Shown: positions 21,877-32,879, counted from the first letter of the stretch. The stretch: 40,552 nt of DNA from Gracilaria vermiculophylla (GCA_019155205.2 JAHNZQ020000004.1:2059582-2100133), one strand, 5' to 3'. Notes: generated by a model from the sequence alone, not told the origin. Program-made: numbers and translations.

Positions 21877-22599
21877 TTGGACCCATTCGACGCCTTTGAG
21901 GAATCTTTTTGCACGCTGCGCCGTGATAATTACAAATTGTTCGCCTCTATTGGACGTTCCTTGCTCGCCTCCATCACGGTGCGCACTATCCTCGACACTG
22001 GATCCGGCCCAAATGTGGTGCATGCCGACGTGCTCCCGCGTTCTGGTGTCGGCTACTTGAGGACTGGCAAGCTCTCTACGGTGCGGCATACATTGCGTCG
22101 AGCATAGAACATTCTCTGAGCACTACCCTGTTATCTCTGGTTGGGCTCCTTACAGGTGAAGGTGTGGTTCCTCGTGGCGCCCAACTTGGCAGCACAATGT
22201 TTATTGGGCACTTCCTTTGCGGACCGGTATGTACGTGCAATATACCCACGCCTGCGGAAGGTAATGTTTCACGACGCCGCCCCTGTAGATATCGTGTCCG
22301 TATCTCCCGGACCGGACGCAAACGCGCGCCACGTTGGTAGTCTTCGAAAGAAGACGCGGGCAGACGAGCTCAGGGTGGTGAAGCGTATCAAAATACCAGC
22401 GAGTAGTCAAGCCGACGTTTGGGTGCATACCTGTGCATCTGGCCTTTCATTACTACAAAGGAGTCCACATCTGACGACAAAGTAGCACTTCATGATGGAG
22501 AACGGTGTTATGGAAACAGTGCCGAATCTTTATTTCAAGGTCGTGCTTGCCAACCTGAAGTAGTCGTCGTTACGGCTCCCAAAAGGAACTGTCGTCGGA
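21877..22599 (+). pseudogene. Aspartic protease of gypsy copy 2
   Basis: TILDTGSGPNVVHADVLPRS carries the DTGSG active-site loop (Asp at 21994-21996). The same frame continues with stops through LGTSFADRYVRAIYPRLRKV and VDIVSVSPGPDANARHVG to the start of the RT. Stops at about 22105, 22483 and 22559 interrupt it. The enzyme would cut Gag-Pol as a dimer. Confidence 0.8.
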
Positions 22600-23667
22600 T
22601 TGGCACTTCCTGCCCCTGCAGGATTGGCTCATCTTTTTCATGCGGAAGCCCTAGCGGAACCGGACGCAATAGCCACCATAGAGTATGAAACGATATCGAC
22701 GGCTCCTGAGGAAGATCAGCCTGCCACCTGGCAGGAAAAGCTCCCAATTGGCGAAGATTTCGAAAAGTATTGCCACAGGATAGAGGGGATGCTATCCGCC
22801 TTTGAGGACATGCAGTCTGATCGCCTGGGTCAGGTTAACCTGGCCAAGCACCGGATACAGCCCACACCTAATGCGAAACCGGTACACCAACTTCCGAGGA
22901 GGGCCGGACCCTATGCGCGCAATTTCGAACGCGATGAGGTCCACCAGATGCGATACAAGGACGTTATCCCGCCCTCCAATTCCAAATGGGCCTTCACGGT
23001 GGTGTAATTGAATAAGACAGATGGCTCCTAGAGGTTCTGCATTGACTATAGACGCCTCAACGAGATGACGGTACGCGATTCGTACCCGATACCCGTAATG
23101 GATGAATGCATTGACTCCTTCGGTGATGCGTCCTTTTTCTACACGCTTGATGCCAACAGCGGCTACTGGCAGATTGAGATGGACGAATCCGATAAGCATA
23201 AAACAGCGTTCACCTCGTACTATGAGATTTTCAGATTCCTCAGGATGCCATTTGGATTGAAGAATGCACCTGCTACATTCCATCGAGCGGTGGACACAAT
23301 CCTGTCAAAGGTGAAGTTGCAGTACACCTTGTCTTGTATTGAAGATTTCATCATATACTTTCGCAGCGGGGAGGAGCACTTTATGCACGGGATTCAAGTG
23401 CCCCAACTCCTGAAGGATGCTGAGCTCACCTTGAAGCTGAAGACATATTTCTTTTTCAAGTCCTCGGTGGTTTGAATGGGGCATGTTGTGCTCCCGGGCC
23501 GCCTACAGGTTGCCACAAAAACTCAGGACGCCATCAAGGAAGCTCACCCTCCCACAAGCCAGACGGAACTCCGCTCGTTCCTGGGATTTTGTAATGTTTT
23601 TCGGAGACTTGTCCCGAACTTCTCCAGTATTGCGGCGCCGTTAAATCGCCTCTTGGAGAAAGATTAG
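22600..23667 (+). pseudogene. Reverse transcriptase of gypsy copy 2
   Basis: A single frame with stops at 23005-23007, 23029-23031 and 23473-23475. Motifs in order: RNFERDEVHQMRYKDVIPP, RFCIDYRRLNEMTVRDSYPI, FFYTLDANSGYWQIEMDESD, FLRMPFGLKNAPATFHRAVD, then CIEDFIIYF where YxDDxIIYF is expected (23335-23346), and LRSFLGFCNVFRRLVPNFSS. The first catalytic Asp of the YxDD box is Glu and the Tyr is Cys, so activity is unlikely even without the stops. The TAG at 23029 replaces the tryptophan usual before RFCIDYR. Confidence 0.9.
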
Positions 23668-23676
23668 CCAAGTCAA

Positions 23677-24121
23677 TTGGTTATCCTGACGGTCGACGGG
23701 TTTGAAGCCTTTACCACCTTGAAGAGGAGACTGATAGAGCCACCGGTTTTTGTACCTTCGAAACAGCACGGCCAAATGCTGCTGGACACTGACGCCTTTA
23801 AATACCCGGTCGGATGTGTCCTCCTACAGGAACCTCTCAAGGTGGGATTCAACCCATCGGATACTGGAGTCGCAGACTCACCCCTACGGTAAGGAATTGT
23901 TTCACCTCGAAGCGCGAATGTCTTGCCATCGTCTGGGTGGTGTTGCATTAACGCCCATACCTGGAAGGCGCGCGTTTCACGTTGAGGACGGACCACGCAC
24001 CATTGAAGTGGATACTGTTTTTGACGGATGCTTCGGGCCGCCTGGAACGGAGGAGTCTACGCCTCCCGGAGTTCGAATTTCATCGCTTCCATCGTCCTGG
24101 CATAAAACACCAGGCAGCTAA
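23677..24121 (+). pseudogene. RNase H of gypsy copy 2
   Basis: QMLLDTDAFKYPVGCVLLQE matches the gypsy RNase H start (consensus TDAS...GavLxQ). A frameshift near 23880 leads into KELFHLEARMSCHRLGGVAL, where the family has the (Y)xxEL-A block, and then FHVEDGPRTIEVDTVFDG. It removes template RNA during cDNA synthesis. Confidence 0.7.
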
Positions 24122-24257
24122 CGCACTCTCAAGAATCTCCACCTAGGGCATAGACAAAAAACCTCTGGAGGACACAAGTCCGTGTCTGGTCATCTACGAC
24201 GCCGATGATAAAGAAGGATTCCACGGAGAATGCTTGTAATGCTGTGAACCTGAAGGA

Positions 24258-25406
24258 TTGTACAGTGGGCTCCCCAAGGTTATGGCCCTTGTTGAGAAGG
24301 AGAAAGAAGTTGTCTACGTCACTATAGTGGAGTTCCTGAAGGAGCAAAGTACATATGCATACTTCAAGGAGAGCCTCGCCATTGTGGGTATTCTAGCATC
24401 GTCATTAGATTTCGACCGGGACGGCGGACGTGTACGCTGCACTCCCCTGGATGGATCTATCCAGACGGTGGTCCCGACAAGACTACGGGAGAGGGTGCTG
24501 TATCTCTCGCACTATCTCCGCCTCTCAGCGCACCCTTTGGGATTGCATATGTATAACACCATGGGGAGGGAGTTCTATTGGCCGAACATGGCTAATGACG
24601 CCTTCCAAATGCTGGCGGATTGCCATTCATGCGCCGCCGCTAGGGGGTATATCCGTAGAAACCGGAGGCCACTCACTCTGTTCCCACTTTCATGACCTTT
24701 GGAATTCGTGATCATGGACATTTTGGGCCCTGTACTCAAGACGAAGCGAGGGTACCGACTTATGCTCACGATCCCTGATCATTTCTCGAAGATCACGCGC
24801 CCCATTCTCCTCCGGAGTACCACTGCAGCAGTTAGTGCCGACAACTTTCGCGAGCACCATATTTACCCATACGGGATACCGATGTACCTCCTTCTGAACA
24901 ATGGGCACCAGTTCGCGGCGAAGCTATTCAGCGCCGTCTTCAAAATGCTGGGGATGAAACAGTTGTGTACGACTGCCAATCACCCCTGGATCAACGGACG
25001 AGCGGAGAGATTTAACAAGATCATTCACTAAAGACTGAAGCACTACTTCGCGGACAACCAGAAAGATTAGGACGCATATATGGGCCCGCTGACGTATGCA
25101 TACAACATGCAGAGGCACCGCTTCACGAAGACCGTTCCCTTCAATCTGGTGCTCTCGCTCATCCCGCCTAGCACCGTCATTTCGGTACGCGCCACCGCAC
25201 ACCCGGTGGATAGCCCACAGGTACCAGCAGCGGCGCAAGCAAAACGCTCCATCCTAAGACGATATAAGGACACACTCTCTCTCGCGAAAGAGAGCCTCAA
25301 CGCCTCGCAGAGCAGATATAGACAGTATTTCGACCGAAAGGTGAAAGAAGGTCCTCACATGAAAGAAGACGACGAGGTTTTCCTCGACAAACCTTGGGAG
25401 ACATAG
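24258..25406 (+). pseudogene. Integrase of gypsy copy 2
   Basis: One frame with stops near 24693, 25029-25031 and 25068-25070. The HHCC zinc domain is recognisable (LSHYLRLSAHPLGLHMYNTM ... LADCHSCAA). The core begins FVIMDILGPVLKTKRGYRLM with the first Asp at 24717-24719. The second acidic position reads LNNG instead of SDNG (24897-24899), and the Glu is kept in GRAERFNK (25005-25007). The TAG at 25068 replaces a tryptophan usual in the RDWD block. The end has the typical LTYAYNMQRHR segment. Confidence 0.9.
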
Positions 25407-25527
25407 GAAAACCCGCCGGACATCAAGCGCAAGCTAGCGCCAAACACCTGAGAGCCTTGAAAAGTTCTGGACCCCTTTAGGGACATCGTCGCCATTGAGG
25501 TAAACGGGCTCAGAAAGGCCGTCTCCA

Positions 25528-25863
25528 GTGATAGGGTGCCGAGAGTCCCGACGCCAAGCCCTTAAGAAATGCCCGCCACCCTCACCTCAAGGACTACGCA
25601 CGAAACTTTCTCATCCGACCACCTCAGGAGCGACGACACCGCTGGCTACCGGAATCCTCATCACACCCTTTGGGGAACCATTAATGAAAGCTCCAGACGC
25701 GATCGTGACCCTTAAAGGTGATATCCTCTACGTGGTGGACCATATCGTCTCCGACCGACAAACCACCGCAGGGATACTGTATCGCCTCATTTGGTACGGA
25801 GACACCTCAAAGAACAACACGGAAGAAGCTTTAGGGAACATCCCGGAGAAATTAATCAGAAGA
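25528..25863 (+). pseudogene. Chromodomain-like tail of the integrase
   Basis: ILYVVDHIVSDRQTTAGILY followed by RLIWYGDTSKNNTEEALGNI fits the chromodomain pattern (VexIl..r...g...YlVrW.gy....nTWE). The aromatic/TWE positions are partly kept (TEEA for TWEP). Chromodomains in this position define chromoviruses and can steer integration toward chromatin marks. The frame differs from the integrase core, so a shift lies between 25406 and 25528. It ends at 25863, within about 15 bases of the end of the antisense frame. Confidence 0.6.
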
Positions 25864-28690
25864 TAGAACGCCAATATGGTCCGGAAACACCTCTCCGCAT
25901 AGGCGCTTTCGTTGAGTAAATGGGGAGAGGGCCCCAACCAGAGTAGTTTTTCGTCTCCACTGTCTATTCTTCACATGGAGTTCTCTTTTTGGCATCCAAA
26001 ACGCCTTTGCCCGGTTTCCACTCGCTACGGCGGCAGCATGTCGTGTCGTTGATCGTGCGGTCATGGCCCATTTGTATTGCAACCACCGTTCACGGAGCTT
26101 CTGCTCCAACTTAAGGATCTTTTATACCACCGCTACCGGGCAGTAACTCCCGTCGGCAGGGTTCTTTCACCTACGGATCATCGAATGGCGTCGCATACTT
26201 CGCTTCGAGGCGAGCTTTTGCTATGAGCGCTCGGTTCTCGAAGAATTCCGCCAGGCTTTTCTTGCCGGCTGCCATAGAGGCTTGGTCTGGCAGGGCCTTA
26301 TGGAGTTCTAGGACCTAGGTTCGCGACTAGCGCAGAGCCTCTACCGAAGTGGCAGTTGCAGGACGGCCCGTCACAAGGCACGCCTGCACGAACTCCTGAA
26401 AGGCAGAACCCAGAGCCTCAGAGGATAACCCTCCCGATGGTGCACCCGAAGCGGCCACCTCCGCTGATGGAACAACAACCGCCACGAACGAAGTCGCGGA
26501 CGGCGGGCCGGGTGGGACAGGGGTCTTCCGAAGGGATTCTGCAGTCACCGTCGAGGAGGTCGGCACGGCCAAGGACGGAGTCGGCGACACCGGAGGTGAC
26601 GGCGGTATGGGAAGCAGAAAGCTCCGCAGGAGAGGATGAACAAAAGGCGCAGAGACGCTCCGCAGTCAGGGTTATACCACCGAGACCGAAGCTATTGGGA
26701 CAAGAGTAACCTCGTCCTCCTTCATAGGAGACACTGCGGTCACCACTACGGGAGGATCCGGCATTGCGGGAGGGTGCGGCATTATGACCTCAGGAGGCGC
26801 ACCAATATCCTGGGACGGAGCCAGTAACCGACTGGGCTTATGAGTCGCCAGGCTTTTCATCATGGGGTCATAGTCCGTGACACGGAGCTGTGGCACCTGA
26901 AGAACCCGTGGAGGTCCAAGACGGGGAAAGGCCGGGTAGGCTCGCCCGTCATCGTCTCCATTGCGACTCCTCAAGAGAGGCTGGAACTTATCTTCGTCTT
27001 AGGCATACCAGAGGAAGCCCGGCGTATCGTTCCACGCCACCAGCAGAATGTAATCCAGCAGCGTCCCCGCCTCGAATTCCTTCATGCGGTGCCCTTGATC
27101 AAGTTCTGGATGTTGAAAGAGCGCAGGCCCCGGATAGTCGATGCCGAAAAGGGGAGCAAATTTCAGTCGGGTGCCTGATATGAAGAATCCCAGAAGAGGA
27201 GACCGTCGCGGCACCCACTATAGGAAGAGACGCCTTCATCTGCTGCTTGCAGATACGCCTTCAGCGTGCCGACCGCAAACTCCGTCGAGGCAGTCAATAT
27301 GGCAAAACGCCCGAAGGCGTCATGGGGATCTAAAACCTCCGCGGTGTGGTACGCAAAGGTAATGGGTGTCGCCATGCAGAGTTATGGGGATAACCAGTGG
27401 TCCCTCCAAGAGTCGTACACCTTTATGTAGTACTTCGAACGTTACCCAGAGGGCATGTCGTGCAATTTCGTGTTATGCCAACCAAAGAAGTACCCAAAGG
27501 CGGTCCATACTCAGGATTCATCCGCAAGACGCGTCCCCCAACGGTTGTGGTTGAGCTAGTAGAGGCGATCGTATGGGGAATCGAAGGGAAAAACCGCGAG
27601 AGCATAGCGTTCATCGGCGATGCTTCCGGGCCGCACCGCTCGTTGGGATTAACTCTCCTTGTGCAGGAGTACGTGTAGTCATGCCTGGAGCTCCCGCTCT
27701 TCGGCGCACCTGAGATAAGGAGTGTCGCAGTGTTCCACCGTGATTAGAGCGTTGTAACCGTGCACTGGAGTGCGGAGCTAATGAGCACGATAGGCGTTCA
27801 CTCGGTTCCACTTCTGGGCATTCAAAGCAACCTCCAGTACGGCGCGGAATCGCATCGCCAGAAGATACGGCCAAAAATGGTGGATGTAGTTCTCCACGGG
27901 GCACCGGAGATTTACATGCTTGTCGTGGAATGGCATGAAGACCCACGTTATACGATGGTCGAAGTGTTTTCTTGGGCGGAATGGTGCACTGGTAGAGGTG
28001 TGATACGCTTTAGGTTTGGACGGAGACGTAGGCGCCCGGGCTGGGGAAGTCATGCCAAAGGTGTACGTAGCTGGATGAATGGCAAGCGAGCGTGTCGTAG
28101 CACCTGAGGAGAGTGATCTGACACCACTTGGGGAGTGGCCCGCTGTTAGACACCCGACCGGGAAGGGAACCGTGTCGAGACGCCATCGTGGAATGCGCGG
28201 AGAGGATGGACGACCGGACGTAGGCGAGGTATGGAGCACCATGGCTGGAAGCAATTTCATGTCCAGTGGAGATGGACGGAGGTGCATGGGAGAAGATTAT
28301 AAGATGGTGCCCCTTCACGGAGACGGAACGAGCGGAGGCGATGATTCGGATTTTCCCCAAAACGGAATCCTCGAAGGAATCCAAACGTCGAGTGCCTTGA
28401 GGAAGTCAGGGAAAAATCCTGTCTTACCTACGCTTCGGCCGCGGATGTTGAACGCCGGCGCCGCAAACGAGACGCTCGAGTTGTGCGCTATGTCATGCCG
28501 TCGACTGGCGCGGCTGCACCGACGGGGTAAGCCAAGAAGGAGAAGACGATGCCGGGTCAAGAAGAACTTGGGCCCGCAAATGGCGCGAGGGATAAACCAC
28601 GAGCCCGCGGTGGTACGCCGTGGGGTATCAGGGAAGTAGGAAAGAACGCCTGAAGGGAAGGATGTGTCACATCGCCGGAGGCCGCGCTGG
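25852..28690 (-). pseudogene. Long antisense coding frame in the 3' region of gypsy copy 2
   Basis: On the minus strand one frame is coherent from about 28690 to about 27170 with fewer than ten stops. A single shift near 27170-27210 leads into another frame that stays coherent to about 26110, and a further shift leads to a segment ending at 25852. That is roughly 900 codons. Translations look like folded protein (FAYHTAEVLDPHDAFGRFAI; FAPLFGIDYPGPALFQHPEL), then a Pro/Ala/Val-rich linker, then a basic C-terminus (EQKLRERWLQYKWAMTARST). No RT, envelope, transposase or zinc-knuckle motif is visible, and I do not recognise the family. The plus strand has open frames here too (for example 28079-28639), but none stays coherent across the region. 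It is convergent with pol and inside the LTRs. Antisense extra genes are known in some plant Ty3/gypsy (Tat-lineage) elements. Confidence 0.5.
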
Positions 28691-28762
28691 CTTCAACACC
28701 AATTGGAGCCATCCAGGGATCAAACTATTGGAAGAAGCATCTCGAGGACGTAGTGCGATTCA

Positions 28763-28774
28763 GGAAAGGAGGTA
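28763..28774 (+). other. Polypurine tract of gypsy copy 2
   Basis: aggaaaggaggt immediately before the 3' LTR, the place and composition expected for the primer of plus-strand DNA synthesis. Confidence 0.65.
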
Positions 28775-29327
28775 TTTAGTCCAGTGGATCCTAAGTTAGT
28801 ACGGTAGTGTGACTTAACGACGTGATATTCCAAAAGAGGGCTACTGTTTTATTGATTGAGCCACGTTGCGCATAATTTTGCCCGCGTGCGATATAATATC
28901 CTTGAGGTACGGTAGAATTTAGATTTATTTCAGTTACATTGTGCAGCAAGTTTCTGCAGTACTGAGACCTTCCGAGGCGGGCTCCCTGCTTGATAGTTAA
29001 TCTGCCGGTCGAGTTCCACCTCTGGGGAAATAAATCAAGCACCCTTGAGTCTTCATCTCTTTTTCCGGTTGGAGACTCTCGTCATAGATCCTAAGGTTCC
29101 TAAGCCGCCGATCTCTAGGTTGTCTCGTAGCCGCGCTGGTAGGAGCATTGTCCGCCCAGCGTACCTCCCCCTCTGCTTGGTGTTTGCGGATCCTCTTTCA
29201 GAATTCCCGCGGCTCGCGACAGCGATTTCCGGAGACCACCTTTCGGAACTCGCGCCTTTGGAGTCATCAAAAACTCCTAATGGACGTTGTACACTATCAC
29301 CTCGAAAGTGGAACTGACGGTGCGACA
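28775..29327 (+). repeat. 3' LTR of gypsy copy 2
   Basis: 553 bases beginning TTTAGTCCAGTGGATCCTAAG (first G of TGT changed) and ending GGTGCGACA. It aligns with 18847-19398 along its whole length, with many substitutions. Confidence 0.9.
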
Positions 29328-29446
29328 GGAACATCTTATTTTTATGAAATACGGTTTTGAGGGGTTTTACAAAAGGGGATCGGTACAGTAGGCCAAGTCC
29401 AAATTTAGGCGCGCTCTGGCCACGTATTATAGTTTTGAAACACACT
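29328..29446 (-). repeat. Relic Tc1-like terminal repeat abutting the 3' LTR
   Basis: Matches the outer part of the right inverted repeat at 13266-13386: tttttatgaaatacggttt (inner motif), ggttttacaaaaggggatcg, then tagttttgaaacacact (outer motif), followed by TA at 29447. Both doubled motifs are present. The rest of that element is missing on the LTR side. Confidence 0.65.
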
Positions 29447-29560
29447 ATATCCTTAAGAAATAAAATGGTCGCAGTACGATACCCCAATATAGCAACAGAA
29501 GAAACAAATGTAGACTTTATTGTTGCATACCAGTACCAAATCTAAGCTAAAGAGAGTTGT

Positions 29561-30003
29561 AGAAATATTCATAAGAAAACTTCTCTTACGGCACCTGGTA
29601 CCAGCCCGAAACTATTAAGACGCCAAAAGTGGCAGGATCCCCATGAAATAGAGTTAGAGAAATTTGATGCGCACTCCAGCATACGCTATTTACCATGGGG
29701 TTTCGTACCTCCGTCGAACACATTCATCCCACTATTGCTGCAATTCAGCTGCCAACGATCTGCGGAAGGTCCCAGAACACAATTGAAAGATTTATATAAC
29801 TTACGTGGAGACCTTATGTACCCCGGCTTACACTTCAACCCCTTGCACACCACCACGTACAACGCAGATAGTATCAAGCAGCGGATGCTTCTTGCAATAC
29901 ATAATACGCGTATTCTCCCTTCGGAGCACTTCGAGGTAAATTCCGCAAACCCCCACGAACAATACCAACACAGTCTTCTAGTGTGTGTGCCACAAATGCA
30001 TTA
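29561..30003 (+). pseudogene. Open frame, 147 codons, function unknown
   Basis: Open from just after a TAG at 29558 to a TAG at about 30001, with no obvious ATG at its beginning, so probably an exon or fragment. The end (LHFNPLHTTTYNADSIKQRM then LLAIHNTR) loosely resembles the C-terminal lobe of HECT ubiquitin ligases (consensus CFN.L.LP.Y.s...lk.rLl.AI). The spacing from LLLQF is shorter than usual and the catalytic Cys is absent. I would not assign a function from this. Confidence 0.35.
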
Positions 30004-31440
30004 GTTCGACCGAAAATGCCTTTACCACAGCAAGTATGGACACCTGAACAAGAAATCTTTATTTTTCACTGCCTGCGACATATTACTGCAATCACGGCCT
30101 GAAATCATTTCTCATCTCATGCGGATTTCTCAGCTCAGAACATGATTCTTTTCTGTACATCTTCACTACCACCAAAAGCAGCACCGCAGTGAGCACCGCA
30201 ATTGAAAACTTTCTTTTGCTCGCATCCCATCCATCCCTGCTTGACCAACCGTAAAAGCAAATGCTTCTCATGTACTAAATGAAACTTCTCGAGCCCCTAA
30301 GTGCTTTCTCAATTCACCAGTTCTCGACCAGAAAATGGCAACGTGCACATATTGCAACAGGCCGGAGCACTGTAGTTTGCCGTCAAGGTTGCTGTCGGTA
30401 GCAAAGCAGATTATTCTGTTGGTCTCCTTTCTCACTCACGCCTATCCGCCTGGTTAAGTCTGTGTAGAAGTAATGGCCAATCTCGTCAGGCAATTCTTTA
30501 GTTCATAAGAATAAGGGCCCTGGACGATGCGTTTGCATATTAGCTGGTCAGCCAAGTGGCAAGAACATCCGATTTTCTTGAGACCGTGTCTTTCGTGGCG
30601 AAGCAGGCGAAAAATTTCGAGTTTCGTTGTTTTGTCTTTTTGAAACTTGCGTTCTGCTTCAGTATGATCAGGATTCATCTTCTGGTAACATTTATACTGC
30701 AAACCACGTACACATGCGATTCCAACTTCTTTCCAAGTCGAAAATTCTGTCGCACTAATTGGCCCAGCGTTTGTCTATGTTACATGGATATTGCTATTTG
30801 CGTACGCAAGCCTTCCACCGGACCCCGTAATACCTTTTGCGAGAGGAATCTCATTTTGTGTTCTTTACCTACTGCGAACCCGCCATGTAGCCCCCTGACT
30901 TGGTCTTGCAGACATAGAAACTGTACATAAACCTCAGAACTGTGATTATATCGCATCAAATCTGGTAGGGATTCCTGTAGATATAATGACAGGACCTTCA
31001 CGATAACTTCATCGCACATGTTTTGGTCACATTTTGTTGTCCTCTGTTATAGCTCTACTCTTATGGCCATTCGCTCTGAACAAACCTTCCGAATCTTGCC
31101 CTGTATGTTGTGAGCTGCGGAAATACTGGTATCACGATTTTGGGCGTCCCAAAGAGCCGAAGAAAGAGCATGATCGGCTCCTCTCCTGAACAATATTGGT
31201 TTCAAAGCTATTTGATATTATTTCGCTCGCAACAAGACGAGCGCGAGCTTCGTGCTGTAATCCGCCACCACCAGCAGACTTCAATACTACCTGCCAATCA
31301 CGACTCCCATTGCGATAAAACGTAATTGTGATTGAGATTCAAGTGTTGTTCGCCAACACGACTTATCGTTCGTGCATTACTGTAAATTCAAACAAAGAAC
31401 GAAAGCGGATAGAGCCCAATATACCATACACTACATTTGT
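30004..31440. other. Unassigned region with decayed minus-strand frames
   Basis: Minus-strand stretches at 30780-31019 and 30454-30702 look somewhat protein-like (VLSLYLQESLPDLMRYNHSS; DKTTKLEIFRLLRHERHGLK) and may be parts of one degraded gene, but no family is recognised. The remainder shows nothing supportable. Confidence 0.3.
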
Positions 31441-32468
31441 TTCATAGCCACAGATCTAGATGAACTGGCATGGCAGACAGATATAGGTGCCGTTACGCGC
31501 CATTTGCACAGCTAATCGCAACCCTTCTATAACGACGCAGCGAGGTTTCTAGGCGATCCATACAAGATGGCTGATCTGTATGGTTATCGAATACAAAAAC
31601 TTGTTTGTTACGAAGGACTTAACACATATGCTATAATCCAGCTGAGTGCTACTCGAGTCGTTGTTGCATTCAGTCGCGTTTGGGATTTAGCAATCTGGGG
31701 ACTCAATGCCAACTTGAAACGTGTAGTACTTTATGATAAGCTGGGAATGCTTTAGTACAAACTGAGGAAGGATGCAGTAGATAAAAAATTACAATGTATT
31801 GGCGATGAGTGGAGCTCTATTATATCAGAATAACGAGGTCTTGATTTCAAGTTTGATTTTAATGAAACTGCTCAAGAAAAGGGACTTGGAAGAAAACAAG
31901 ACCCGACGCAGCGTCTCTTTTAGATGAGGAAAAAAGCACAGATGATCGAATTCTACAGGCGTCTAAGTACATGCGTTCGAATAACAACTGCAGAGTCCCA
32001 AACAATATTGGCGCAAGTGGGTTTAAGGCCCCACAAGCTTTTGAAACGGCAATCATGCGAATACCAAGAGCCATATGAGGTGTTGCAATAGTGAAGAGCA
32101 CGGGAGGGAGAAATCTGCAAACTACTGGACAAGCAACAAGACACGAATGGGGCATCAATGTATTAACGTCTTTGAAAAAAAATAATGAACTGCCTTATAG
32201 AGCTGTACAGAAAAAGACAAGGTGTACGACTTAAAAAGAGCCCGAACGATAGCAAAGAAAGAACTGAACTGTCTGGAAGTCATGATAGAATGCAAAAAAA
32301 TTTTGAACATGTCTTTCTTTGGCCACAGTCTTGACGGTGCGCAGCCACTTTTTGCACGTTTCGAGTCTCCGCCATACTGCAATTCAGTAGGCCTGCATCA
32401 AGCACAAGACGAAAACCATCAAAGACGTTTGGCTTTGAGGCTGATTACGTACTTGCTCCGCAGTATTT
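31441..32468 (+). pseudogene. Class 3 (alpha/beta-hydrolase) lipase-like pseudogene
   Basis: The first part, in one frame (31441-31830, with stops), reads KLVCYEGLNTYAIIQLSATR then VVVAFSRVWDLAIWGLNANL. This resembles the region of fungal/oomycete class 3 lipases where the oxyanion block is AFRGT. The second part (32222-32468, another frame) reads KKILNMSFFGHSLDGAQPLF. It matches the nucleophile elbow GHSLGGA, with the Ser of GxSxG kept and one Gly changed to Asp. The stretch between them is scrambled. These enzymes hydrolyse acylglycerols or related esters and are often secreted. The copy is dead by stops and shifts. It could be a host gene relic and not a TE part. Confidence 0.5.
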
Positions 32469-32499
32469 AACTTCGCCGTTGCTTGTTTTACTCATTTCG

Positions 32500-32879
32500 A
32501 TATGCTACTGCATCAATGTGGCCATCTCCTTCAACAAAAGCGACTGTAAGTTTCACAGAGTGGCCTCCCCCTGAGCGAGCTGGGCTAAACACTTCTAAAT
32601 GGTACCCCAAAACAGATCACGCTTCTTCTCCAAACTAACTTCCAAATGTATTTGCGTTGCCTCATTTAAAGCATGCAAAATCGATTGCATAGCTCGTTAG
32701 GCAGCTTCAATTTCCTCGAATGATCCTTTCTTCACCTCAAATTGTTTTTTTTTGCTGTCATTTCGTTTTTTATCCTCATTCAAAGCAGAAAGCATACTTT
32801 CATCCCCAAAAATCTTAATTTTCCGCGGGTTGGCTTGTTTTCGCTTCTCTGGATGACACGAATTATGTCGTTTCGCCAA
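32500..32879 (-). pseudogene. Charged, coiled-coil-like frame, function unknown
   Basis: Minus-strand frame from 32879 with stops near 32700, 32600 and 32560. It is rich in Lys/Glu/Asp (LNEDKKRNDSKKKQFEVKKG; ATQIHLEVSLEKKRDLFWGT), typical of a coiled-coil or DNA-binding accessory protein C-terminus. It lies tail-to-tail with the lipase-like relic. No domain is recognised. Confidence 0.3.

Larger units (their letters stand above)
18847..29327 (+). mobile_element. Ty3/gypsy chromovirus copy 2, LTR to LTR
   Basis: About 10.5 kb with directly repeated LTRs, a primer-binding site, gag, protease, RT, RNase H, integrase, a chromodomain-like tail, a ~2.9 kb region with antisense coding potential, and a polypurine tract. 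The two LTRs differ at many positions (about 20 differences over ~130 aligned bases in one stretch by eye), so the insertion is old. The outer five bases differ (cggag left, ggaac right), so no target duplication is visible. Frames are all interrupted. Same family as copy 1, in opposite orientation. Confidence 0.9.

Noticed and set aside
28079..28639. Plus-strand frame of 186 codons in the gypsy 3' region
   Set aside because: Longer than any single antisense piece, but it does not continue coherently to either side, is basic low-complexity, and lies opposite a frame that stays coherent for more than 2 kb.
29053..29487. Minus-strand frame of 144 codons over the 3' LTR
   Set aside because: Lies across the LTR and the Tc1-like relic. 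The other LTR copies do not keep it open, so it is a chance frame.
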